Source of the DNA: Pyrenophora tritici-repentis
Taxonomy: Eukaryota > Ascomycota > Dothideomycetes > Pleosporales > Pleosporaceae
Length of the DNA: 64,000 nt
Direction of reading: 5' to 3'
Assembly: GCF_003171515.1 (NCBI RefSeq)
Contig: NC_089392.1
Span: 1,178,001 to 1,242,000 of the forward strand
Shown: positions 49,401 through 58,619 of the stretch, piece after piece
Numbering within the stretch: position 1 is the first letter of the stretch
How the letters are laid out: each line of letters begins with the position of its first letter
Position numbers and translations under genes: made by a program
The notes under the pieces: generated by a model
The model's input: the letters and a program-made list of their open reading frames with translations, nothing else
The model's database searches: none
Told to the model about the DNA's origin: nothing

Positions 49401-51832
49401 TCGCTCAGAACCTTGGTACTTGGGGGTGAGCAGGTGAGCCGCGTTGACTGGGAAAGGTGGAGTCATCTTGAAAAGCAGATAACTGGATATGGTCCTTCTG
49501 AGTGCTGCGTTCTTTGCAATTTCTACTCCGGTACTCTTGGCTTTTACACAGGCTTGCTCGGCAAGTCTGTTGCGTCGGTCAGCTGGGTGGTGGACCCCAA
49601 CGACCACAACAAGCTGGCTCCCCTGGGCGCCGTGGGTGAGCTGCTCGTTGAGGGACCGATCCTGGCGCGCGGCTACCTGAACGACGCAGAGAAGACGGCG
49701 GCCGCGTTCATCGACGACCCGGCCTGGCTGCTGGAGGGATGCGACCAGCACGCGGGCCGGCGCGGCCGGCTGTACAAGACCGGCGACCTGGTGCACTACG
49801 ATGCAGACGGCAATCTAGTGTACGTCAACCGCAAAGATGCGCAGGTCAAGGTACGCGGGCAGCGGGTGGAGCTTGGGGAGATTGAGCACCACGTGCGCGA
49901 GTGCATGCCGGAAGTAGGACGTATGGCGGTAGAAGTGATCATGCCGGGAGACGACAAAGACAAGGCGACGGTGGCTGTCTTTGTGGAACAGAAAGAGGAA
50001 GAGGTTTCCGATGGAGACGGCTCCTCTGCACGCGTTTTCTTCCCTCCCAGGTGGACAGCCAGCTCAGCGAGCGGCTGCCTAGCTACATGGTACCCGGAGT
50101 CTACTTTTCAGTCGCGCAGCTTCCCATGACAACGTCGGGTAAGACAGACCGCAAGCGGCTGCGCGAGATTGGGGCTACATTCTCAGCCCAGCAGCTGGCG
50201 GAGCTGCGCACGCGCAGCCAGGGACCAAAGCGGCAGCCGTCGACAGACAAGGAGAAGGCAATGCAGCAGCTGTGGGCGCAGGTGCTCAACATCGACGCAG
50301 ACAGCATCGGGCTGGACGACAGCTTCTTCCGCCTGGGCGGCGACTCGATCGCAGCCATGAAGCTGGTGGCCGAGGCACGCAAGCAGAATGTTCACCTTAC
50401 CGTCGCATCCATCTTCCGAGCTCCAGTCTTAGTTGATCTTGCCATTCATTTTCAGACTTCTTATTATCCGGCCTATCGATCCCCGGCCCAGTTCTCTCTA
50501 ATAGATCCTGATCTCTTAGAGCGTATAACTTCCTTTGGCATGCAATTTCAGCCTCCTGCACCTGTTGATGCCGTCGAAGACATTCGAAAAGCCACATCCA
50601 CCCAGAGAAGATACCTTACTGCGTCTGAACTCATCCCTCGTCCGACTTTGAACTATTTCTTTCTCGATCTCGATCCAAGCTTAGATGTGGCCCGTTTAGA
50701 GAACAGCTGCCGTTTGCTTGCACGTCATTTCGTAATTCTTCGGACACATTTTGCCTACTTTCAAGGCCACCTACTACAGATCGTTCTTCGCAAATTCGAA
50801 GTACCGTTTGAGACAATTGAGGTCAGTGGGCCTATTGAAGACGACTCAAATGCTGTGGTTCTACGCGACATCAGTCATTCATCAACGCTCGGCGTACCGA
50901 CTTCGTTTATCTTTGTCCAGAATCCCTTGAAGGCCGCTCGACTAATCATTCGTCTGTCTCATGCTCAGTACGATGGCGTGTGTTTTCCAATCATTCTCGA
51001 CACGCTCGCATCGCTCTATCGTGGCGATCCTTTAAGCACTCCCCTGGACTTCTCAGCCTATGTTGCATACTCTCATCAAAGAGCCCCCATATCTATCCAG
51101 TATTGGAAAAACCTTCTCAGAGGCTCACACGTCACCAGAGTTCCCCCGAACCTGTCTATGACGGCTAGCAACAACAGAGGACCATCCAAAATCTTCCAAG
51201 AACGTTCCATACTCATACCTCAGCTCCCTGACCGAATAACCACTGCGTCTCTTGTCAGTTCTGCTTGGGCAATAGTTTTTTCTCACATCAGCGGACAGAG
51301 TGATGTAGTCTACGGATACTTTGTCGCCGGAAGAAACTCCAATATCCCAAGCATTACAGATATAGTCGGTCCCTGCGTCAACATCATTCCAGTTCGGGTG
51401 GATGTCTCTGCAGCGAGAACAGCAACGAACCTTCTCCTTTCCATCCAAGAACAGCATATTTCCCTTGGAGAATCAGACTCCCTTGATTTCGATGAACTCG
51501 TCGAAAAATGCACCGATTGGGATGCTGATACGACTTTCGATTCGTATCTTCAACATGAAGGCCATCAACAAAATTCCAATTTCGAAATCGCCGGAGGATC
51601 ATCCAAGCTACAATTCTTCCAAAACCCTTTTGTAATACCACCCAAGCTATTCGTCTTCTCTCAAATGCAGGCTGGCATTTTAAATGTCTCAATCACTAGT
51701 AGTACGCATTTCCTCACGGTCTCATTTGTGGAGAAGTTATTGAATATGCTTTGCGAAGTAATCTTGAAGCTATCAGTTAACACTCAGATGACAATAGAGT
51801 CATGCAAGCTCTCTTTGTCGTCCTATACCTAG
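16305..51832 (+). CDS. Giant non-ribosomal peptide synthetase, multimodular
   Basis: The enzyme would build a peptide from amino acids activated as adenylates and carried on phosphopantetheine arms. Domain order is: YCII-like stub, A-tail, T; C-A-T; C-A-T-E; C-A-T-E; C-A-T; C-A-T-E; C-A-T; C-A-T; C-A-T; C-A-T; CT. Carrier serines (LGGDSI) are at 16886, 20138, 23390, 28051, 32705, 35955, 40618, 43870, 47122 and 50345. Long open stretches are 16526-26032, 35400-38597, 38653-47920 and 50045-51832. Seventeen 1-2-base indels, 15 of them between 27070 and 35403, break the frame. Without them and with four introns removed, about 11,700 residues would be encoded. Start 16305 is chosen because its exon splices in frame. 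The alternative ATG is 16526. It may be a pseudogene, or intact with assembly errors. Confidence 0.85.
16453..16520 (+). other. Predicted intron joining the YCII exon to the NRPS
   Basis: The 68-bp intron has a GTGTGT donor, ACTAAC branch site at 16501-16506 and CAG acceptor. It splits a Gly codon (G|GA) and joins the ATG at 16305 in frame with the NRPS. If unspliced, the reading stops at 16503-16505. Confidence 0.6.
16521..17129 (+). other. NRPS module 0: A-domain tail and T domain only
   Basis: Only the last part of an adenylation domain is present: the [10 protein letters not shown] hinge and the A10 motif TTSGKTDRK with its lysine, followed by a complete carrier domain (Ser codon 16886). 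The core that binds amino acid and ATP is absent, so this carrier cannot be loaded in cis. The sequence is almost identical to the same part of the other modules. Confidence 0.85.
17130..20381 (+). other. NRPS module 1: C-A-T
   Basis: The C domain opens with SPLQEGL and has the active-site [10 protein letters not shown] near 17486. The A domain has [12 protein letters not shown] (about 18880), FDVS, AYGPTE (about 19277), YKTGDL and TTSGKTDRK. The ten specificity positions read by eye from the A4-A5 and A10 region are DVIFIGAVLK, a largely hydrophobic pocket with the conserved Asp and Lys of alpha-amino acid activators. The carrier Ser is at 20138. The frame is open throughout. The substrate is not predicted. 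Confidence 0.85.
20382..24940 (+). other. NRPS module 2: C-A-T-E
   Basis: The C-A part is nearly identical to module 1 except for the pocket region ([17 protein letters not shown]), giving code DVTYIGAVLK. The carrier has the DSITAM variant (Ser 23390) that here always precedes an E domain. The epimerase (about 23545-24860) shows the [11 protein letters not shown] motif (about 23924), NESHGRE and [11 protein letters not shown], all typical of E domains. The activated residue would be turned to the D form before transfer. The frame is open. Confidence 0.85.
24941..29597 (+). other. NRPS module 3: C-A-T-E, frameshifted
   Basis: The C domain is a different type from module 1, with [11 protein letters not shown] at the start and [10 protein letters not shown] where HHxxxDG is expected: the first His is Asn, the second is kept. 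An intron (26033-26087) lies near its end. The A domain is like module 1 up to NWAFLTP, and like module 2 afterwards (RQITAYG, NDHHK). Against the intact copies it has -1 at about 27070, +1 at about 27178 and -2 at about 27396; the E part has -1 at about 28399, 28772 and 28818. The carrier Ser is at 28051. Confidence 0.75.
26033..26087 (+). other. Intron in the C domain of module 3
   Basis: The 55-bp intron has a GTGAGT donor, TTACTAAC branch site and GTAG acceptor. Splicing joins DPTE to [10 protein letters not shown] in frame. Without splicing the frame stops at 26098. Confidence 0.85.
29598..32948 (+). other. NRPS module 4: C-A-T, frameshifted
   Basis: The C domain is of the post-epimerase type found in module 3, with its own intron (30689-30743). 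The A domain resembles module 1 (code DVIFIGAVLK when read across the breaks). Single-base losses are at about 29675, 30390, 31516 and 31674, and two bases are lost at about 32153, compared with intact modules. The carrier Ser is at 32705 (DSIAAM type, no epimerase follows). Confidence 0.75.
30689..30743 (+). other. Intron in the C domain of module 4 (copy of 26033-26087)
   Basis: Same 55-bp sequence and splice signals as the intron at 26033, at the same place in the C domain. Confidence 0.85.
32949..37505 (+). other. NRPS module 5: C-A-T-E
   Basis: This is a near-copy of module 2 (pocket DVTYIGAVLK, DSITAM carrier, Ser 35955, same epimerase at about 36110-37420). Indels against module 2 are -1 at about 32963, +1 at about 33004, -1 at about 33234 and -1 at about 35403. 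From 35403 onward the frame is open to the intron at 38598. Confidence 0.8.
37506..40861 (+). other. NRPS module 6: C-A-T with a different A domain
   Basis: The C domain is of the post-epimerase type with intron 38598-38652. Right after the shared WNGEVPP the sequence switches to an unrelated A domain (38877-40340) with its own codon usage, then returns to the common sequence at [10 protein letters not shown]. Motifs: [34 protein letters not shown]. The pocket code is DALLVIGVLK, distinct from modules 1-5. The carrier Ser is at 40618. The frame is open. Confidence 0.85.
38598..38652 (+). other. Intron in the C domain of module 6 (copy of 26033-26087)
   Basis: Same 55-bp sequence and signals as the intron at 26033. 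The following exon has one base change (ATTAGC for ATTAAC). Confidence 0.85.
40862..44113 (+). other. NRPS module 7: C-A-T, variant C and same A as module 6
   Basis: The A domain (about 42128-43592) looks identical to that of module 6 (code DALLVIGVLK). The C domain differs from the common type between about 40995 and 41897, yet holds an island of about 70 bp near 41521-41590 identical to the common type, a mosaic pattern. The HHALYDGWS motif is intact. The carrier Ser is at 43870. Confidence 0.85.
44114..47365 (+). other. NRPS module 8: C-A-T, near-copy of module 1
   Basis: This is an almost base-for-base copy of module 1, with the same pocket code DVIFIGAVLK and C-domain motif. Few differences were noticed, for example GCCGTGGG for GCGGTGGG near 46407. 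The carrier Ser is at 47122. The frame is open. Confidence 0.85.
47366..50399 (+). other. NRPS module 9: C-A-T with a swapped A-domain core
   Basis: It is identical to module 8 except for 49009 to about 49505. There the segment from just before the A3 motif through A5 is replaced by a different one ([27 protein letters not shown]), changing the pocket to DATLVGGVLK. Common sequence resumes at [10 protein letters not shown]. Single-base losses at about 47923 and about 50044, both in C runs, break the frame. The carrier Ser is at 50345. Confidence 0.82.
50400..51832 (+). other. NRPS terminal condensation-like (CT) domain
   Basis: Immediately after the last carrier domain the sequence leaves the repeated modules and becomes unique. 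About 470 residues resemble a condensation domain, with SHAQYDG in place of HHxxxDG and an [18 protein letters not shown] block like the C-domain latch region. In fungal NRPSs such terminal domains usually close the chain into a ring. The frame is open to the TAG at 51830-51832, and no thioesterase or reductase follows. Confidence 0.8.
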
Positions 51833-52624
51833 TTACACAGGGTGTTTTGGACTATTACATTCTTCCTGAGAGCACCTTATCTCGCATGCCATCTTTTCAA
51901 CAAAATGGCCGCAAATTTTCAGCAAACACTATCATAGGTGACTCGTGAATAAGAGCATGGAACCTAATGCAGAGAAATATTCACACTGGATTACCTGCTG
52001 GAGAGCCGATACTGCATACCTCATTCAACATGAGGATTTTTTTGTTTGGTTTTTTTGTAATTTGATTTGTTTTTTAATTCGCCAAAGCACAAGTAGTGAA
52101 CTACCTATAGAAATAATCGGATATCTTTTGCCAAACATGAGCATCGTTATCCATTTCAAGAAAAAAACAGCATGAAATACCTACTCGGGCCCAACGGCTG
52201 CTGTAGCAGAATTTCAATGAAATTGCCCGTGCTCCGCACGGGCCTATCACCTCAACGATAATAATCACCTCTGTTGGCAGGGCTTTAACACAGGCATTCA
52301 TCGATATATCGGTCGTAAAATACTTGTATTGGGGTCTCTTGCGAACCCTCTACAGGGTTCGCACGATGATAAGAAACGCGGGGTGGACTAATCCGCTAGA
52401 GGCTTAGCCCACAGCGCTAAGCTCTTCGCGCTCGATGTTTCCACAACATCAATAATAACTGTCAGATATGAGGTAGTATTTGGTAGAAGGGAGCGGAGTT
52501 GAAGATAGCACGTTCCATAGACCCCTTAGTCCCAAGAAGGACTAGGACAGGGCAGACTTCCGCCTCATCCCTCGCAAGACTGCAACACACAACAATACAC
52601 ACATTGAACCCCAATCATCACCAT
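51833..52624. other. Downstream non-coding stretch
   Basis: An A+T-rich tract at about 52030-52085 presumably includes the NRPS 3' UTR. A GC palindrome CCCGTGC..GCACGGG lies at about 52223-52241. No gene is recognised. Confidence 0.5.
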
Positions 52625-52826
52625 TGTTGACACGGCAAAGGTGTCGAATATCACTGTCGTTGCAACGAACAAAGTATATGATATTTGATTAGTAGTGAGC
52701 AAGAGCTGGGTGGAGAGATCTCCATATGTACGGGTGCGAGCTGAGCGGGAAGCTTGGTCTACCTAGTGGTCCAAGCTTCCGGCCCGGAAAAACTCGCCGG
52801 GCTGGCTGTACGCGCATGTCCCGACA
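52625..52826. mobile_element. Second copy of the 203-bp solo-LTR family
   Basis: It starts TGTTGACACGGC, ends GTCCCGACA, and is nearly identical to 4777-4979. The flanks (ACCAT and CACTG) do not match, so no TSD is seen. Directly downstream a 24-codon frame (52831-52902) ending in WEDISE and a stop may be a fragment of something coding. Confidence 0.65.
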
Positions 52827-54892
52827 CACTGAGAAGGAGGTTACAGCTGTAAAGGCTATCAAAATTGATGTAGATAATGAGTGGGAGGATATCAGTGAAT
52901 AGGCTGTCAAAACAGTAAATGCCAAGACCTGTGGTGCGTCAGTGCGCTGTCTACCCCTGTCGCGAAGACTTTTGACGCGCTCCTCCGTAGCCTTGCAGCA
53001 GGATGCGGAACGATTCACGGTGTGTCGTTCGCCAAGGAACACTCGGATGCCATTTCCACACACTCACGCGGAGTAATTTCCCGGGCGGATAGACACGGCT
53101 ATGATGCAGAGGCACCGAACTGGTTGTTGATAATAGCATTGACCATATCGGCTCTCTGACACTTCGCTCTCATATGTATTGACACACGACTAATTAATTG
53201 CGATGGTATAGGTCAGAGTCGTGAAGAGGTGCGTCCCACTGGCAAGTCAACGTCAAAGTTCTCGTGCGTCATGCTTGGCGGCCGTAACCAAGTTAGGCGG
53301 GTACGAACAACAGTCGCACCGAAATTGCGGTATACTAACCAACCCCTGCATAACGGTTCGACACTGAGCTGGGGAACATCCTTAGCAGCTCCTTTCCGCT
53401 GTCTCCGTCAAGGGAAGCCCCTGTTGAACTTGAAATTTCAATGTGTGGACCTGCCATCTGGCTAACAATGATAGTCGTCTAGTAATACCCTAAGAAACTT
53501 CTCTCATCACGCTCATTTCGACATGCTGGCTGTGTCACACCGCATGTTATTGGTAGCGCGAGATCTTCCATCTGGAGCGTCCTTCGTCTCCATGCCCTGT
53601 TGGACCAGCGGGCCAACTAAGTCCGAATAGGGGCGTATTTGCCAATCGCGACCGTAAGCAATCTGACTGATACCCGTCACCTGCTCCGAGTTCTCGGAGT
53701 GATCATCATCATCACAAGGAACTCAAAGTCTGATTGCTCAACACGGGCAAACTGAATTTCAACTTCATCAGATACTAGATGACTCTCGAAGAAGACGGAA
53801 GACGAAAGACAGAATGGCGTGTCTGTGGTGCATGTGGTAGTGCCAAGCCTCCCCATCATATACATGTTCTGAAAACCTTACCCCGACAGTCTTACCGGCA
53901 GCATCGTGGCAGCGATCATTTACGACCCGAGGGCGCTCGAAATGCCTTGTTACGTATGCATGCCATTTGGCGGTCCGTTTCCATTACTATCATGACAATC
54001 CCCTGAACAGTCCATACCGCTTCATAATATGTAAGTATGTACAACCGTGATGGGTGATTCACCGCCATGCGAGTTCCGCCCTGGGAACAGACATCGAATA
54101 ATCGGCCTCGGGCTGTTGTACAGGTGCTTGTGGACCGTGGTATCAGGGTACCCCGGTCATCCGTAGGGCGCCCCAGATGCTTGACTCAGGAATTGCCGAT
54201 AATCCTAATGAACGAGAAAATTCCTACCAACCCCGTAGCTCCAAGCGAGACTATGCCACATCTGGAAAAGCAATAACGTCGAGCACATGCGTCTCGTAAA
54301 TGTTCGAGAAAGGGTACAGGAACTCGCAATGAGGATGCATACAGTCAGTCATCAATTTAGTCTCATAAACCGATTGTGATTCAAGCAACAAGACCACCAC
54401 ACAACAAAAGCTCCATAATACCCTAAGTCCACGACACCTTCGGATGCGTAGTTGTTTAAGGAAACATGCATGCTATCTTGTTGGCTGGCAGGCGGTACCG
54501 GAACCATTCCTCGTATCTACAAATCATGCTGAGGGAGCACTGCTCTTGTTACCAGTCGTATGCCCATGACCAGCCCCTGACGGATCTGCCAACCGGGTAG
54601 TATTGCCCGTCAGTCCGTGAAGCCGTAAGCCGACAAGTCTGACGAGCATGACTAAAGTTCCAAACGAAATGAGTGTGAGGTGTATTCTGCATGCTTGGAA
54701 GGCAACGGCCAATCTTGTTGCCATGGAGCGACATTAAACCGAGTCCGCGTGACGATCTCGTCCAAGTCGTCGAAAGATGTGGGAGAATGCGGCTTACAGT
54801 AAGCACCGAAGCCGTGTTGCATTTTGATGATCAGACTAAAAATATGCCATCATGCTGGGCAGAGACAAGAGTAAGGGGGCACAAGTATTTAG
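52827..54892. other. Gene-poor stretch, nothing recognised
   Basis: Short ORFs on both strands up to about 125 codons show no familiar motif, signal peptide or splice structure. No terminal repeats or tRNA were seen. Confidence 0.45.
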
Positions 54893-54899
54893 TATATAA
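54893..54899 (+). promoter_or_regulatory. TATA box of the LysM gene
   Basis: TATATAA lies 150 bp before the ATG at 55049, followed by a pyrimidine-rich leader with CTCAACAATCAAAATG context at the start. Spacing fits a fungal core promoter. Confidence 0.55.
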
Positions 54900-55048
54900 G
54901 TACTCATCTTTCGCATCTCTTACCGATTCTTCACAGCTACTATTGCCTACCGCCTGCCTTCACTGTCTTTACCACACTCCTTACCCACACTCTTTTACAT
55001 ACACATTAATTGTCCGGTCTTATTTGAACCTTTAACTCAACAATCAAA

Positions 55049-55804
55049 ATGAAGTCCACTTTCTTCGCCACCGCCGCCTTCTTGATCGCTTCCGTTAGCG
55101 CCGCACCCGCAGGTCAAAACGCCCAGGCCAGCTGTAAGTTCAGACAACGCTTCCCAGACTTCCAGTGTACTAAACAACGAACAGGCGAGGCGAAATTCGG
55201 GCCCCTCCCTTGCGGCTCTACCAGTGGTGTGCCATACAACGTCACGAGCGGCGACACTTTGACCAAGATCGCTGGACAATTCAAGAGTGGTATCTGCGAT
55301 ATTGCGCGTTACAACAACATCACCGACGAAAACATCGACAAGCTAGAGATTGGCCAAGCTTTGATCGTCCCCCAAGGCTGTGCCGCTGGCAAGGCCGACA
55401 ACACCACCTGCGTCAAGAACCGCGTCGTGGCCACCGGTACCGAGACTTGTGTCAAGGGTCTGTCTGTCGACCCACCAGTCTACGTTGTCATTCCTGGTGA
55501 TACCACCCTTGGCATCGCCAACAGCTTCGCCCTTACCCTCGACGCCCTTGAGGCCCCCAACCGTGGTGCGATCCAGAACTTCGACACAATTGCCGTCAAC
55601 ACTACGTTCGCCGTTCCTATCTGCCAGGGCTGCAGGTGCGACAACGAGCAATACACTATCAAGAGCGGCGACACCTTCTCTGCCATTGCCGAGAGCAGGG
55701 GTCTCGTTGTTGGTCAAGTTCTTGCTGCCAACCCCATGGTTATCCCCACCTCGCTCCAGATTGGTCAGGTCGTCAACGCCCCCAAGTGCCAGTGTGCTTT
55801 TTAA
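55049..55804 (+). CDS. Secreted protein with three LysM domains (candidate effector)
   Basis: The protein would be exported and bind chitin or related N-acetylglucosamine chains. An N-terminal signal peptide (about 18-19 residues, hydrophobic core FFATAAFLIA, end SVSA) is followed by three LysM units. They begin PYNVTSGDTLTKIA (about residue 68), VYVVIPGDTTLGIA (about 147) and QYTIKSGDTFSAIA (about 203). Cysteines frame each unit, and N-glycosylation sites (NVT, NIT, NTT) occur. Three LysMs with no catalytic domain is the build of Ecp6-like effectors that hide fungal chitin from plant receptors; that role is inferred. A 51-bp intron is likely at 55134-55184, giving 234 residues when spliced and 251 when retained. 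The ATG follows a good leader, and the stop is TAA at 55802-55804. Confidence 0.88.
   Translation: MKSTFFATAAFLIASVSAAPAGQNAQASCKFRQRFPDFQCTKQRTGEAKFGPLPCGSTSGVPYNVTSGDTLTKIAGQFKSGICDIARYNNITDENIDKLEIGQALIVPQGCAAGKADNTTCVKNRVVATGTETCVKGLSVDPPVYVVIPGDTTLGIANSFALTLDALEAPNRGAIQNFDTIAVNTTFAVPICQGCRCDNEQYTIKSGDTFSAIAESRGLVVGQVLAANPMVIPTSLQIGQVVNAPKCQCAF
55134..55184 (+). other. Predicted 51-bp intron in the LysM gene
   Basis: GTAAGT donor, TACTAAAC branch site and AACAG acceptor are all near consensus. Its length is a multiple of three and it holds no stop, so the frame is open with or without splicing. Splicing rebuilds a Cys codon (T|GC). Confidence 0.75.
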
Positions 55805-56804
55805 GCGTCACGACAAGGCATCGGTCTGTTAACCAGAGGATGAAAAGGATTCTGTGGTTCATGGCAGACGTAGTTTTATACACACGGCAGTAGTCAGTGT
55901 GAGCGACAAGCGAAATGCCTAGATGAGCTGAACTTCTCGTCTGCCAGCCCTCGCATCATAAACACAATACTTTAGAATAATCAGTAGATTGAATTAATAA
56001 CTCTTTTCTGTTATTCTAACTCTTTCTCCATACTCCACTTTTTCAACCCATTACTGCCGATTTGTCTCTTGATGCGAGTCCATTTCGAAGTGACTGATAC
56101 GCCGTGTTTTTGCTCGTTGCTAATAATTGCACACTTCATCGTATACCTTACAATGGTGAACTGCGGCTTGAAACTTCAAGTGAGCCATGACAACATGTGC
56201 AACTGCAGTAGGGAGACATAGAGTAGTTAGATAGCCAGGCAATGTGACAGAGGAACAGTGAAAGAAGAAGTTGCCATTCAGTGTCCCCTGTAAGTGGGAT
56301 AGTAAATAATCGCATTAGTTGATCTCCTTTTTACAATTATATTGGACGCGGGATCCCAACTGAGTTTTGCGTAGCAGATTACACGCGGTACATGAAACCA
56401 TCTCATCTCGGTGGCTTGAAGCTGATTCTTCCTCATGACATGCCCGAATAACATGCCGAGAGACAACCCGAGACACGGCAGCTTGTAGTTTCACATCGTC
56501 ACTGTAGGCCATGCCATAACAAGCGTATTCATGCCCGTCAGCACAGTGTATGTTGCGCGTTGATACCATGCCGACAGATAAAAGGGGTACGAAACACAGT
56601 CCCCGCTGTGAAAAACTCGCCAGCTGGCAGCTACCATCTCAATTCGTCCCTGCTGCCTGCATTTTCGACAGCGGACATACACACAATAAGTGCTTAGTGC
56701 TTGTGACCATTCAGGAGATTTGATATAATCGTCTTTCCTTTGAGATTATTGAGAGAGTCTTTCAGTGTAGAGTTCCTCTGCTTGGGGAGCCGCCCGCGTC
56801 AGCA
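55805..56804. other. Intergenic region between LysM gene and LINE
   Basis: It holds the 3' UTR of the LysM gene (A+T-rich around 55960-56050) and no recognisable gene. The left TSD of the LINE follows at 56805-56818. Confidence 0.5.
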
Positions 56805-56949
56805 CCTGAGGTAGGAGCACCGAACACCAACTTTTAAGGAATTTGGGACCCTTATAAAATTATACGATTTTTACATCATTTTAACGGCACGGCGGCCTGT
56901 AACTACCTCAGCTAAATAACCGCTTTCTGCTCTCGCGGAGGTGGTTAGA

Positions 56950-58619
56950 ATGGCTAATGTAGAAACTCCAGAGAGGGCGCCACGGAGTGCCCAACCCCCC
57001 CATACACGATCAGAGGAGCCTGAGAGCCCTATTAATACTGACCTGCGCGGCAACAAGAGGAGGCAGCGAGCACATACTCGTGCTGAACCTTCTATCGGTA
57101 GCACTGCGCCCACCTCCTACAATCAAGCTGTCTCTGAAGCGGTCCGCCAGCGGATTCAGGCAGCCCAAAAAGCTACAAACCTCCACCACTCCATCATAAC
57201 GGATCTAGCGACAGCTGTCGACAGATGCCTTGGGAAGTACACCGACCCAGACGGAGCCCGTGTGGCTAAGGACCTTTAACAGAAGGTGCTAAGGGCTATT
57301 AACACCTCCCTAATCACGCCCCTAATCACGCCCCCAAACTCAGGGAGCGACTCTGACACTACGCACCGCTCCTGGGCGGACGTAGCTAGGACCCTGAAAA
57401 ATCCAACCCCCCAGCAAGGGGGGCCGCTACGACGAAAGCGGCCACGGCTGCCCCAAAGCAGCTAGCTCAAACTCCTAGGCGACCTCTAAACACTGACAAC
57501 CGTATCCTTATAGCGGTTGGAGCGGAGGCTCGGCTCCAACGGGCATCACCATTTGCGGCCCGCATGGCTATTGTAAAGGCGATTAAGGAAATTACCCCCT
57601 CCGACATACCTACGGCAAAACATATCAAGACTGGCTGGGCGATTACGCCCCGCAACGACAAAATCAAGGCCCTGCTTATGGGGCAGGAGAATCGCGAACT
57701 CATGATCCGAGCGGTAGAGGGCGAGAGCGCAAGACTACCTGAACGATGGGTGAACTATGCAGTCCAGGGCGTAGAAAGCTCATACCGCACTATCACAGGG
57801 GAAAGTATACCCACCACAATAGACGATATAGTCAGCGAAGCTCTGTCCCAGACAGGGATCGAACCAGCGAGCTGCCGGCCCTCCAGACATGGACCCACGG
57901 AGGGAAGGACAACCTGGATTATATCTTTCACCAGACCCGTACGATCGTTTCGCCTATTTGGGACGGGCGACTACGCGCACGAGATAAAGAAGAACTCACC
58001 TGCAATGCTGCACGACCCAGGCTGCCTAGGGTACTGCAAAACCAGCCGCTGCACAAGGCCAGCCCGCTGCACGACATGCAGCAAAACAACGGCAACTCAC
58101 CAGGGACCACACGGAGAACAATGCAAAGACACACCAAAGTGCGCCAACTGCCATGGCCCATTTCCAGCAACCCACGACAAGTGCCCAGCAGCCCCAACGA
58201 GGGTGAATGGCCGACTCATCCAACCTATAAAGGGGGAACTAAAATTCATTAGGGAGGCGGGTGACCGTGCTTCTGAGGCAATACAGCCAGCTAGAGGAAG
58301 ACAGACAGGCAGCACGGTCGAAACCTCCATTGAAATCACGGACGGCGACATAGCTAATACTACTGAGCCTGTGGGAACACCTACGGACGCAAGTAAAAGA
58401 AGCCGACAAGACGTAAACAACCTAAACACAGCCACTGTTAGAGAGCCCGCAACCACCCTAGGGACTAGGAGGTCTAAGAGAACAGCTGCAACTACGCAAG
58501 ACCTCAACCTAGCGCGAATGTCTGCTAGAAGCGTGCAGCCTAGCACCGCTGACCAAGACCCTAATACGTCATCGTCTGAGCACGCTGACACTGAAATGAG
58601 CCTCGGATCTAGTGCGTAA
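56950..58619 (+). pseudogene. LINE ORF1 (Gag-like), one stop and one frameshift
   Basis: The ATG at 56950 opens a frame that meets TAA at 57277-57279, probably once a CAA. The same frame then reads sensibly to a six-G run near 57416-57423, after which the correct frame is shifted by one and continues through 57564 to the stop at 58617-58619. The C-terminal half has cysteine/histidine zinc-knuckle motifs (CTTCSK..H..C and CANCHGPFPATHDKC) expected of a LINE nucleic-acid-binding protein. Two lesions mean it makes no full protein unless the sequence is wrong at those points. Confidence 0.8.

Noticed and set aside
53229..54276. Small genes between the second LTR copy and the LysM gene
   Set aside because: ORFs are under 125 codons, without motifs, signal peptides or convincing splice sites.
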